Counted from the stretch's first letter, positions 1 to 5,739 are shown. The stretch is DNA of 6,076 bases from an uncultured Veillonellaceae bacterium (GCA_958439155.1 CAUBUJ010000102.1:1-6076), one strand, 5' to 3'. The notes: a model not told the origin generated them from the letters alone. Numbers and translations are program-made.

Positions 1-1551
1 GACGTGAATCCGCAGATCATGCTGAACAATCTCTTCAAGCATACCCAGATGCAGATCACCTTCGGCGCCATCATGCTCGCCCTCGTAGACGGCCACCCGC
101 GCATCCTGAACCTGAAGCAGATTCTCTACTACTACCTGAAGCATCAGGAAGAAGTGATCACCCGGCGGACCAAATTCGAACTGGACAAGGCGAAAGCGAA
201 AGCCCACATTCTGGAAGGCCTCCTTATCGCTCTCGACCATATCGACGAAGTGATTGCCACCATCCGCCAGTCGGAGACCGATGAAATCGCGAAAAACGCC
301 CTCATGAAAAAATTCGGTCTCTCTGAGAAGCAGTCCATCGCCATCCTCGATATGCGTCTGCGCCGCCTCACCGGTCTCGAACGGGACAAGATCGAAGCGG
401 ACTACAAAGACACCATGGAACGGATCGCCTATCTGGAAGACCTGCTCTCCAGCCGGGACAAAATCATGGGCGTCGTGAAAGAAGAACTGCAGGACGAAAA
501 GGCCCGCTTCGGCGACAAGCGCCGCACAGAAATCACCGCTGCCGCTACCGACTTCAACGCGGCAGACCTCATTCCCGATGAACCGATGGTGGTCACCATG
601 ACCAACGAAAATTACGTGAAGCGCATGTCCACCGACACCTACCGGAAACAGGGCAAAGGCGGCGTTGGCGTAGCCGGCATGAAGACAAAAGAAGGGGACT
701 ATGTGGCCAAAGTGCTGACCACCTCCACCCACAACCGGATCCTCTTCTTCACCAACAAAGGCCGTGTCTTCCTGCTGACCGCTGCGGACATCCCGATTTC
801 CAATTCCCGCACCTCCAAAGGCACGCCGATCATCAATTTCCTGCCCAAGCTGGGCGCCGGCGAAAAGGTGACGGAACTCTTTGACATCGACAAATCCGCT
901 TCCACCAAGTACATCTTCATGATCACCCGCAAAGGTTACGTGAAAAAGACAGCCTTCTCGGAATACATGAACATCCGCTCCAGCGGCATCATCGCCATCA
1001 GCCTCCGCGACGGAGACGAGCTCATCGCGGTACGCCGCACCAATGACCACGACAAAGTCATCATCGCCACCCGCTTGGGCATGGCGATCCGCTTCGACGA
1101 AGCCGACGTGCGGCCTCAGGGACGGCAGGCCCAGGGCGTCGTAGGCATCCGCATGAAGCAGGACGGCGACGAAGTGGCCGGCGGCACGGTCATCCACAAT
1201 GGCCAGGAAGTGCTCACCGTATCGGAAGACGGCTTCGCCAAACGGAACAAAGCCGAAGCCTATACCCTCCAGAAACGGGGCGGCATGGGTACCCGGAATT
1301 TCGGCAAGAACAAAATCGTTGTCGGCCTCGTCACCGTCCGGGAAGACGATGAAATCATCGCCATCACCGAAGGCGGCCAGATCATCCGCGTCCCTGTATC
1401 CAACATTTCCCTCAAGAAAACAAAAGCCGTCCAGGGCGTGCGCCTGATGAAGCTTCCCGACGGAGACCGCATCTCCTCCATCGCCATCACCCCGAAAGAA
1501 AATGATGACGAAGACGAAGCGCCTGCAGAAGAACAGACCACTCTGCTGTGA
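1..1551 (+). CDS. gyrA: DNA gyrase subunit A, C-terminal part (5' end outside the window)
   Basis: GyrA is the DNA-cleaving and DNA-wrapping subunit of gyrase, the A2B2 type II topoisomerase that introduces negative supercoils using ATP. The frame is already open at base 1, so the GTG at base 4 is an internal valine, not a start. By comparison with E. coli and B. subtilis GyrA, about 330 residues are missing, including the catalytic tyrosine and the quinolone-resistance region. Counting from that valine, residues 1-175 are the end of the breakage-reunion domain and its coiled-coil (VITRRTKFEL near 51, ILDMRLRRLTGLE near 114). From about 190 to 498 come the repeated blades of the DNA-wrapping pinwheel. 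The GyrA-box position holds QGKGGVG (216-222) rather than the usual QRRGGKG-like motif, and a later blade has QKRGGMG (423-429). An acidic tail (DDEDEAPAEE, 501-510) is typical of GyrA. ParC is the alternative; the tail and overall match favour GyrA. Confidence 0.93.
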   Translation, partial: DVNPQIMLNNLFKHTQMQITFGAIMLALVDGHPRILNLKQILYYYLKHQEEVITRRTKFELDKAKAKAHILEGLLIALDHIDEVIATIRQSETDEIAKNALMKKFGLSEKQSIAILDMRLRRLTGLERDKIEADYKDTMERIAYLEDLLSSRDKIMGVVKEELQDEKARFGDKRRTEITAAATDFNAADLIPDEPMVVTMTNENYVKRMSTDTYRKQGKGGVGVAGMKTKEGDYVAKVLTTSTHNRILFFTNKGRVFLLTAADIPISNSRTSKGTPIINFLPKLGAGEKVTELFDIDKSASTKYIFMITRKGYVKKTAFSEYMNIRSSGIIAISLRDGDELIAVRRTNDHDKVIIATRLGMAIRFDEADVRPQGRQAQGVVGIRMKQDGDEVAGGTVIHNGQEVLTVSEDGFAKRNKAEAYTLQKRGGMGTRNFGKNKIVVGLVTVREDDEIIAITEGGQIIRVPVSNISLKKTKAVQGVRLMKLPDGDRISSIAITPKENDDEDEAPAEEQTTLL

Positions 1552-1574
1552 CACAGGCTATCCTGCCTTCCAGG

Positions 1575-1620
1575 CAATAAAAAACAGTGATCCCCTCACA
1601 ATGATCACTGTTTTTTATTG
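1575..1620. terminator. Bidirectional intrinsic terminator between gyrA and the convergent small gene
   Basis: Bases 1575-1592 and 1603-1620 are a perfect 18-bp inverted repeat with a 10-base loop. The arm core is CAGTGATC, flanked by six A on one side and six T on the other, so an RNA made in either direction ends its stem in a U-run. It lies 23 bases after the gyrA stop and 23 bases beyond the stop of the facing gene at 1644. A smaller hairpin, TGCCT-TCC-AGGCA (1564-1576), sits just upstream of it on the gyrA side and overlaps its first two bases. Confidence 0.93.
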
Positions 1621-1643
1621 CGGAAAAATGCTCTCCCTTCCCC

Positions 1644-1946
1644 TCACCAGTCCAGGTAAGTCATGGCTTTTTCCAATTCATAAAAAGACTTCCCATCCCA
1701 AAGCACATCCTTCAGCAAATGGTCCATCACATCCTCTTCATCATCGGACTCATAGTTGTAGGTGAGCTCCATAAATTCTTCGTAAGGCTCCTTCGTGAAA
1801 CGGTACTTCTCCACGCTCATCCGCCAGGTATGGCGCCCCTTGTGATACCGGAGCCCGGAGAAATGGTACACATAGCTCTTCCACCGGACACATCCGTCCG
1901 TATCCATGAGCATATCCACGAAATCCTCTGTATTCATCCCCTTCAT
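1644..1946 (-). CDS. Hypothetical acidic protein, 100 residues
   Basis: I do not recognise this protein. The start at 1946 is chosen because AAGGAGGT (1960-1953) lies six bases ahead of the ATG; a second ATG three codons in (1937) is less well placed. The reading frame stays open far upstream, but that part only shadows the MFS gene. The protein has no signal peptide or membrane helix and looks soluble. It is rich in aromatics (three Trp, many Tyr) and has a central basic, aromatic stretch (RWKSYVYHFSGLRYHKGRHTW, about residues 21-41, written here only as a landmark: R21 to W41). An acidic stretch follows (ESDDEEDVMD, 66-75), then a C-terminal helix-like segment ending TYLDW. A clear extended -10 promoter precedes it and the shared terminator follows, so it can be a single-gene transcript. 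It faces gyrA and lies 134 bases downstream of the MFS gene on the same strand. Function is unknown. Confidence 0.8.
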   Translation of the reverse strand: MKGMNTEDFVDMLMDTDGCVRWKSYVYHFSGLRYHKGRHTWRMSVEKYRFTKEPYEEFMELTYNYESDDEEDVMDHLLKDVLWDGKSFYELEKAMTYLDW

Positions 1947-1980
1947 CAGCGCACCTCCTTCCTGCCGGTCATTTCCACTT

Positions 1981-1989
1981 ATTATACCA
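1981..1989 (-). promoter_or_regulatory. Extended -10 promoter for the 100-residue protein gene
   Basis: Read on the minus strand this is TGGTATAAT, a perfect TATAAT preceded by the TGn extension. The hexamer is at 1986-1981. No good -35 hexamer lies 16-18 bases upstream, which is tolerable for an extended -10 promoter. The predicted start of transcription near 1974 would give a leader of roughly 27 bases containing the AAGGAGGT ribosome site. Confidence 0.65.
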
Positions 1990-2080
1990 TGGCAGAAAAG
2001 AAATTCTCCGGAAAGGCGCGATGCCCGCGAAAGCCCTCCCTGCGGGATACAGGAACGGCCGGGACATGGGGCATTTCTTT

Positions 2081-3223
2081 CTATTCCTCTTTTGGAAGTA
2101 AAAGAGACGCCATAAGCCCTGCCAGACCCGCCATCCACAGCACCTGGAGCGCCGCTGCCACGCCCCACTGGTCTGCCGCCCAGCCTACCAGAGGCGCCAC
2201 CAGCCCGCCAAGGGTCGTAGAAAGCCCGAGTGTCACGCCGGAAGCAAAGCCGGCATTCTTCGCAAGGTATGTCTGGCCGAGCACCACCATCGGGCTGTAC
2301 CCGAGGAAAATCGATACCGCTGCCGGCACAAGAAGCACCGTCGCAGTCCATACATCACGACTGTGCACCAAGAAAAAGAGCGCCGGCACCATCAGGAAAA
2401 ACGCGGCCCGCACGATGGTACGCATATGGAAACGGTCTGCCAGCACCCCGCCGAGATACGTGCAGCACGCGCCGGTGAGAAACAGCAGGGACAGCGCGTT
2501 GGATCCTTCCGTTTCACTGGCGCCGAGCACGGTGATCCAGAAAATGGGGATGAATGTATTCGCCAGGGTAAAACCCATGGACCGGGCCATAATACCGATA
2601 GAGAGAAGCCCGAAAGGGCCCCATCGGTTCCTCGGCGCCTGCCCTGCCCGTTTCTCCTTCTTCTGGAAATCCGCCGCCGCTGCCATCGCACGGGGCATCA
2701 CCAAGAATATCGCCGCGGCAATCACCGTATTGATCACCGTAAAGCACGCCATCCACTCCAGGCCCAGCACATACGCGAAAAATCCTGCCGCTGCCGGACC
2801 GGCGGCAAATCCCACATTGCCCCCTACGGAAAAGCACGCCAGAGCCCGCCCTTTCTCCCCGCCGGAGAGACGGTTCACCATGAGCGCCCCTTCAGGATGG
2901 AAAATGGAACTCCCCAGCCCGCAGAGCATGGCCGCCGCGAAAAGCGAAACATAAGAACTGCTCATGCACATCCAGAGCATACTCGCCCCGCAGCAGAGCG
3001 GCCCAAGAGGAATGAACCAGGGCTTCGACACCCGGTCCGACCAATAGCCGAAGAGCGGCTGCAGCACCGACGCCACCAGCACATTGGCAAAAACAAGGGA
3101 CGCCGCTGCCTGGTAAGACAGATCGTAATGGGCGATAAAGTACGGCAGAAGCGCCGGGATCGCTCCCTGGCTCCAGTCAATGGTGAAATGGCCCACACTG
3201 AAAAGATAGACCAGCTTATTCAT
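2081..3223 (-). CDS. MFS transporter of the Fsr (fosmidomycin resistance protein) type
   Basis: A 380-residue integral membrane protein with the pattern of a 12-helix major facilitator transporter, expected to export small molecules by proton antiport at the cytoplasmic membrane. Helices run through most of the chain, with a charged central loop at about 178-200 (FQKKEKRAGQ). Motif A appears in the first half as GYWSDRVSKP (59-68), with a degenerate counterpart in the second half, GGVLADRFHMR (258-268). The segment GLGSSIFHPEGA (102-113) followed by SVGGNVGFAAGP (132-143) closely resembles E. coli Fsr, and this supports the subfamily call. The substrate cannot be read from sequence. The ATG at 3223 overlaps the ogt stop as ATGA, and a GGGAGG ribosome site lies just ahead inside ogt, so the two genes should be co-transcribed and translationally coupled. 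The stop is TAG. No convincing terminator follows; the weak CCCGC/GCGGG hairpin downstream has no T-tract. Confidence 0.88.
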   Translation of the reverse strand: MNKLVYLFSVGHFTIDWSQGAIPALLPYFIAHYDLSYQAAASLVFANVLVASVLQPLFGYWSDRVSKPWFIPLGPLCCGASMLWMCMSSSYVSLFAAAMLCGLGSSIFHPEGALMVNRLSGGEKGRALACFSVGGNVGFAAGPAAAGFFAYVLGLEWMACFTVINTVIAAAIFLVMPRAMAAAADFQKKEKRAGQAPRNRWGPFGLLSIGIMARSMGFTLANTFIPIFWITVLGASETEGSNALSLLFLTGACCTYLGGVLADRFHMRTIVRAAFFLMVPALFFLVHSRDVWTATVLLVPAAVSIFLGYSPMVVLGQTYLAKNAGFASGVTLGLSTTLGGLVAPLVGWAADQWGVAAALQVLWMAGLAGLMASLLLPKEE

Positions 3224-3744
3224 AGACCCTCCCTTCGCGGATCCCGGAAACGGCTCATATCGAGCCCCTCCAGCGCAAGAAGCGCCTTTTTCTTCGCAAG
3301 ACCCGCTGCGTACCCCGTCAAATTTCCATGCGCTCCCACCACGCGGTGGCACGGCACGATGATAGCGATAGGGTTCCGCCCTACGGCGCCGCCCACCGCC
3401 TGCGCCGCCATAGGCTCGCCCCGCCTGCGGGAAAGCTCCCGGGCGATCTCTCCATAAGTACAGACCGTGCCGTAAGGAATCCGGAGCAGCCGCTGCCACA
3501 CCGCCTGCTGAAAATCCGATCCGACTAAGTGAAGAGGCGGCAGGAAATCCGGCACATGTCCCGCAAAATACAGATCCAGCCACCGCCGGGCCGCGCAGAC
3601 TGCCTCCACGCCAGCACCATCCGCCTCCCGGCGCGCCTCTATCCCGGGCCTTTCAAAATGAATGCCCGTAATCCCTTCCCCTTCGGCAGAGATCCAGAGC
3701 CTTCCTATAGGCGACTCATACACGTCACGATACACCATGATCAC
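3220..3744 (-). CDS. ogt: Methylated-DNA-protein cysteine S-methyltransferase
   Basis: This is a suicide repair protein that transfers the alkyl group from O6-alkylguanine (and O4-alkylthymine) in DNA to its own cysteine. Of 174 residues, the first ~70 form the N-terminal ribonuclease-like domain, followed by the DNA-binding and active-site domain (about 75-162). The catalytic motif PCHRV is at 131-135 with Cys132. It is preceded by AVGGAVGRNP (116-125) and followed by NLTGYAAGL (141-149) and ALLALEG, all in family order; IPYGTVCTYGEIA (89-101) is the helix-turn-helix region. Length matches stand-alone Ogt, with no Ada regulatory domain. I take the GTG at 3744 as start because AGGG lies seven bases ahead and a short leader ORF ends on it. 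The ATG at 3738, two codons in, is the alternative. The stop overlaps the transporter start. Expression probably comes from the extended -10 promoter near 3839. Confidence 0.92.
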   Translation of the reverse strand: MIMVYRDVYESPIGRLWISAEGEGITGIHFERPGIEARREADGAGVEAVCAARRWLDLYFAGHVPDFLPPLHLVGSDFQQAVWQRLLRIPYGTVCTYGEIARELSRRRGEPMAAQAVGGAVGRNPIAIIVPCHRVVGAHGNLTGYAAGLAKKKALLALEGLDMSRFRDPRREGL

Positions 3745-3809
3745 CGTCTTTCCCTGGCAGGCAGAAGAAATCCCCCAAAGCTTCCCCTTCCCTCACAGAC
3801 CATATTCAT
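3741..3809 (-). CDS. Possible 22-codon leader ORF upstream of ogt
   Basis: An ATG at 3809 lies seven bases after AAAAGGAG (3824-3817), the best ribosome site in this leader. It opens a frame reading MNMVCEGRG...PARERR, whose TGA (3743-3741) overlaps the ogt GTG start as GTGA. An alternative ATG at 3813, three bases after the same site, gives only MDEYGL and stops at 3793. The arrangement suggests that ribosomes loading at the strong upstream site pass to the weakly served ogt start. The peptide has no recognisable domain, is not rich in one amino acid as attenuator peptides are, and may have no function of its own. Chance is possible for so short a frame. Confidence 0.35.
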   Translation of the reverse strand: MNMVCEGRGSFGGFLLPARERR

Positions 3810-3833
3810 CCATACTCTCCTTTTCATACTTTG

Positions 3834-3842
3834 ATTCTATCA
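3834..3842 (-). promoter_or_regulatory. Likely extended -10 promoter of the ogt-MFS operon
   Basis: The minus strand reads TGATAGAAT, one mismatch from TATAAT (hexamer 3839-3834), with a TGn extension. No clear -35 is seen in the T-rich stretch upstream. It lies between the tRNA terminator and ogt, and would start a transcript near 3827, giving a leader of about 80 bases to the ogt GTG. Confidence 0.5.
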
Positions 3843-3871
3843 TAAGGCCGTGCAAAGAAAAGAAATACACC

Positions 3872-3902
3872 AATAAAATAAAAAACGCCCCGCACGGGAC
3901 GT
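3872..3902 (-). terminator. Intrinsic terminator after tRNA-Gly
   Basis: On the minus strand ACGTCCC (3902-3896), loop GTGC and GGGGCGT (3891-3885) form a 7-bp stem with one G-T pair, followed by TTTTTTATTTTATT. It begins 10 bases after the encoded CCA of the tRNA and ends ahead of the ogt promoter, so it separates the two units. Confidence 0.88.
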
Positions 3903-3911
3903 CATTTTTTG

Positions 3912-3986
3912 TGGAGCGGATGAAGGGAATCGAACCCTCTACATTCAGCTTGGGAAGCTGACGTTCTACCGATGAACTACATCCGC
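3912..3986 (-). tRNA. tRNA-Gly, anticodon CCC
   Basis: A complete 75-base tRNA including encoded CCA. The acceptor stem GCGGATG (3986-3980) pairs perfectly with CATCCGC (3922-3916). The D arm is GTTC/GAAC, the anticodon arm is TCAGC-TTCCCAA-GCTGA with anticodon CCC at 3954-3952, and the T arm is GAGGG-TTCGATT-CCCTT with one G-T pair. The discriminator base is U, as in bacterial glycine tRNAs, followed by CCA. It decodes GGG. The only strong promoter seen is at 4136-4108, beyond a decayed tRNA copy. Confidence 0.96.
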
Positions 3987-4040
3987 ATGTATTGATTTTT
4001 CTTCTGTTTTCTAAAAAACTGTTTTGTTCACAACTCACGA

Positions 4041-4087
4041 ATTACATTCACCTATGGAAGCAAATTCTACCGATGAACTACATCCGC
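4041..4087 (-). pseudogene. Decayed tRNA-Gly remnant (5' two thirds)
   Basis: From 4087 leftwards the minus strand repeats the 5' part of the neighbouring tRNA-Gly. A 25-base exact match (4089-4065 against 3988-3964) covers the acceptor 5' strand and D arm. Similarity then continues through a degraded anticodon arm (GCTTCCATAGG where the intact gene has GCTTCCCAAGC) to the variable region TGAATGTA. There is a 2-base deletion before the anticodon stem. No T arm and no 3' acceptor strand follow, so it cannot fold as a tRNA. With the loop read as CTTCCAT the ancestral anticodon would be TCC; that assignment is inference. The pair most likely arose as a tandem tRNA-Gly duplication. Confidence 0.75.
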
Positions 4088-4107
4088 ATTTTTTATGTAT
4101 GTAGGGA

Positions 4108-4136
4108 ATTATATCACAAGTCACCTTATCTGACAA
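4108..4136 (-). promoter_or_regulatory. Strong promoter for the tRNA-Gly region
   Basis: On the minus strand TTGTCA (4136-4131), a 17-base spacer and TATAAT (4113-4108) are close to the vegetative sigma consensus, and TGA before the hexamer adds an extended -10. The start of transcription would fall near 4101, about 14 bases before the decayed tRNA copy and 115 bases before the intact tRNA-Gly. Confidence 0.85.
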
Positions 4137-4150
4137 ATGTTTCCCTGCGG

Positions 4151-4224
4151 CCCATTCAGCGCCTGAGAACTATCAAAATTCCGCAGAAGGCGGCACCACC
4201 TCCCTCAACTGGCCTCTCTCAACT
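4151..4224. repeat. Dispersed intergenic repeat, copy A
   Basis: This aligns without gaps to 4281-4354, at an offset of exactly 130 bases, with about 53 of 74 positions identical. Shared blocks include TGAGAAC, CCGC, AGGCGGCACC and a terminal pair of CTCAACT-like words 14 bases apart. On the minus strand CCGC-CTTCT-GCGG followed by AATTTT resembles a weak terminator. No protein gene is seen in 4137-4354. Confidence 0.7.
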
Positions 4225-4280
4225 CTGCGCCCCACTCCTATAACGTTCTTTCCTAAACCTCCGCTATGATGCACACCCAG

Positions 4281-4354
4281 CCCGTTCGGCACTTGAGAAC
4301 GACAAAAAGTCCGCCTCAGGCGGCACCGCCCCTCTAAACTCATAACTCTAAACT
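4281..4354. repeat. Dispersed intergenic repeat, copy B, interrupted at its edge by the IS
   Basis: Second copy of the repeat at 4151. It carries CGTTC-N9-GAACG and a 5-bp GC hairpin, and ends with the word CTCTAAACT twice (4332-4340 and 4346-4354) at a 14-base period, the same spacing as in copy A. The insertion sequence begins at the next base, so the right end of this copy may once have continued into 5780. Confidence 0.7.
4304..4323 (-). terminator. Terminator-like hairpin inside repeat copy B
   Basis: On the minus strand CCGCC-TGA-GGCGG (4323-4311) is followed after two bases by TTTTT (4308-4304). It could stop transcripts leaving the IS before they reach the tRNA promoter. The stem is only five pairs, so strength is uncertain. 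Confidence 0.5.
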
Positions 4355-4391
4355 TGGAATGGCAACAGCTTTTTGGACAGAAAACGAGAGG
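4355..4391 (+). repeat. IS terminal inverted repeat, end downstream of orfB
   Basis: It begins TGGAATGGCAACAGC and contains TTGGACAGAAAAC. It pairs with 5776-5740 at 25 of 37 positions; the conserved core is TTGGACA-n-AAAAC-nn-GAGG. Confidence 0.85.
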
Positions 4392-4420
4392 GGTAACGAT
4401 CTATCGTTTTCTAATATTGG

Positions 4421-4550
4421 GGCATCCAGATTTGGCATTGACATGGAACCTTGAGGCATGTGATTCTGTATGACCAAAGGCCGGAAAGTCGCCCATACGC
4501 CTGACAGGCTATCACATGCCTCTTCCATGTAAATCCCAAATCCGTCTGCC
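4421..4550 (-). repeat. Long imperfect hairpin in the 3' untranslated part of the IS
   Basis: Arms 4429-4464 and 4511-4542 pair at 30 of 32 positions with one 4-base bulge (4449-4452). The inner block is 12 bp, GAGGCATGTGAT with ATCACATGCCTC, the next is ACATGGAA with TTCCATGT, and the outer 12 bp has two mismatches. A further GGCA/TGCC lies at 4421-4424 and 4547-4550. The 46-base top holds smaller hairpins (GTATG/CATAC and GCCTG-A-CAGGC). On the transcript it starts just after the orfB stop. There is no T-run behind it, so it is not an ordinary intrinsic terminator. It may protect the mRNA or block readthrough; both are inferences. Confidence 0.75.
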
Positions 4551-4553
4551 TCT

Positions 4554-5393
4554 TCATTCATGTTGAAGACGGTATTCCTGCGGCGTCATGTACCCCAGGC
4601 TTCCATGGATACGTTCGGTGTTGTACCACTTCACATAAGCTGCAAACTGGTATTCCAAATCTTCCCTGCTTACAAATCTCCGACCATGAGAAAACTCCGT
4701 TTTTATCGTCTTGAAGCATGATTCCGCTACGGCATTATCGTACGGACATCCTTTTTTACTAAGCGACTGCTTGATCTCGAACACCTCCAGCACCTCTTTC
4801 AACCGTTTTCCTTTGAATTCTCCGCCCCTGTCACTATGAAATATTCCTACATGGCGCAAATTCTTCGGAATCTGGTACAGGGCCGTTACAACCAAATCCG
4901 TATCATGCTGCTTTCCTACACTGTATCCTACAATTTCTCGATTAAATAAATCCACGATGATGCAAAGATACATCCACTGCTGCTTGACCTGGATATAGGT
5001 CAAATCACTGACAAGAACTTCATAAGGCTCTCTTCCATCGAATTGGCGGTCCACTTCATTTGGGACAGGTTCCTGGTTGACCTCCTTGTGATGAACCTTG
5101 TACTTGGCTTTCGTATAGCGGGATTCCAGGCCCTTTTCCTTCATGATCCTGCTGATTCTTCTCCGAGAAACAGTCTGGTTGTTTTTCGCCAGTTCTGCTT
5201 TGATTTTACGGCTTCCATAAGCCCCATCGCTGGCATCAAAGATATCTGTAATATCATCGACAAGAGCTTTCTCCGCGTCAACGAATTTTTCTTGCTTGGC
5301 AGCCTCTGCTTTTGCCTGGTAGTACAGAGTGGACCGGGGGATAGATAAGGTTTGGGACAGCGCTGACACTGGACACTGAAATTCTTTATGCAT
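4554..5393 (-). CDS. IS3-family transposase OrfB, catalytic (DDE) part
   Basis: This is the catalytic half of the transposase, which cuts and joins the IS ends. In the 279 residues from the ATG at 5393, an HTH_21-like region (about 45-100, with DGAYGSRKI and RRRISRIMKEKGL) precedes an RNase H-fold integrase core. Catalytic residues are D130 in SDLTYI, D188 in HSDRGGEF and E224 in DNAVAESCFKTIK, with exactly 35 residues between the second and third, plus K231 seven residues after the glutamate. The C-terminal YNTERIHGSLGYMTPQEY is the family ending. No ribosome site precedes the ATG. The frame stays open upstream through RRLEVARY into the orfA overlap, so the main product is probably an OrfA-OrfB fusion of about 383 residues made by a -1 frameshift. 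No premature stop or missing catalytic residue is seen. Confidence 0.94.
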   Translation of the reverse strand: MHKEFQCPVSALSQTLSIPRSTLYYQAKAEAAKQEKFVDAEKALVDDITDIFDASDGAYGSRKIKAELAKNNQTVSRRRISRIMKEKGLESRYTKAKYKVHHKEVNQEPVPNEVDRQFDGREPYEVLVSDLTYIQVKQQWMYLCIIVDLFNREIVGYSVGKQHDTDLVVTALYQIPKNLRHVGIFHSDRGGEFKGKRLKEVLEVFEIKQSLSKKGCPYDNAVAESCFKTIKTEFSHGRRFVSREDLEYQFAAYVKWYNTERIHGSLGYMTPQEYRLQHE

Positions 5394-5401
5394 ATATCTG
5401 G

Positions 5402-5704
5402 CTACTTCCAGCCGTCTTTTCGGCCCAATATCAGCGCAGCATGTTTTAAAATATCAACCTCCAGTTGAAGCCGTTTAACCTCTTTCCGAAGGCGGGTCAG
5501 CTCGGCTTCTATAGAGGCCTTACTTTGACCAGAACCGGATGGCTGGGAAAGATTCGCTTTGGCAATCCAGCGATCCAAGGCAGAAGCGGTAAGCTCATAT
5601 TCTTTCACAATATCCGCTCTGCTCTTGCCGGCTTTATAGAGCTCGATCATCTGGGATTTAAAGGCGTCTGTATAGACTCTGCGGGTACGTGGACGTTTGG
5701 ACAT
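5402..5704 (-). CDS. IS3-family transposase OrfA, DNA-binding part
   Basis: A 100-residue protein that binds the IS ends and, alone, usually represses transposition. Residues about 8-50 form a helix-turn-helix (AGKSRADIVKEYELTASALDRW region), and about 62-92 form a leucine-rich coiled coil (ELTRLRKEV, LQLEVDILK) typical of IS3-family OrfA multimerisation. The ATG at 5704 is preceded by AAAGGAGAGG at 8-base spacing from AAAGGAG. Near the 3' end AAAAG (5420-5416) lies at codon K96. Slipping back one base there continues in the orfB frame as RRLEVARY-MHKEF. A small GGCT/AGCC stem just downstream could stimulate the slip. The stop is TAG at 5404-5402. Confidence 0.92.
   Translation of the reverse strand: MSKRPRTRRVYTDAFKSQMIELYKAGKSRADIVKEYELTASALDRWIAKANLSQPSGSGQSKASIEAELTRLRKEVKRLQLEVDILKHAALILGRKDGWK
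5416..5420 (-). promoter_or_regulatory. Programmed -1 frameshift site AAAAG in orfA/orfB
   Basis: In the orfA frame the site reads CGA AAA GAC; re-pairing of the AAA codon one base back gives AAA AGA CGG, the orfB frame. A-rich slip sites here are standard for IS3-family elements. The orfA stop lies 12 bases further on, and a short GGCTGGAAGTAGCC stem begins between them. Confidence 0.7.
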
Positions 5705-5739
5705 GATGACCTCTCCTTTCTAATCTTATTGTCACATGC

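Noticed and set aside
1260..1577. Minus-strand frames opposite gyrA (also 144-389 and 699-932)
   Set aside because: Shadows of the gyrA reading frame without ribosome sites.
1644..2351. A 235-codon version of the small hypothetical protein
   Set aside because: The upstream part overlaps the MFS gene out of frame and the promoter; the ribosome site decides for the start at 1946.
1719..2954. A 411-codon plus-strand frame, and a second of 364 codons at 2363-3457
   Set aside because: Both lie antisense to the well-supported MFS and ogt genes, have no ribosome site, and read as Arg/Pro/His-rich low-complexity protein expected from the complement of GC-rich coding DNA.
2081..3583. A 500-codon minus-strand frame extending the MFS gene upstream
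   Set aside because: The extra 120 codons run antiphase through ogt. The ATG at 3223 with its ribosome site and ATGA overlap is the real start.
3964..4089. The 25-base tRNA repeat as attachment sites of an integrated element
   Set aside because: Integrases usually duplicate the 3' part of a tRNA, whereas here the 5' part is repeated. Only about 100 bases separate the copies, with no integrase between them.
4137..4354. A CRISPR array, because of the repeated units
   Set aside because: Only two diverged copies of about 74 bases, with no regular short repeats or cas genes nearby.
4340..4561. A 73-codon minus-strand frame that overlaps the orfB stop as ATGAATGA
   Set aside because: It runs through the hairpin and the terminal repeat and stops outside the IS, so the IS alone does not encode it. 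No ribosome site and no family resemblance.
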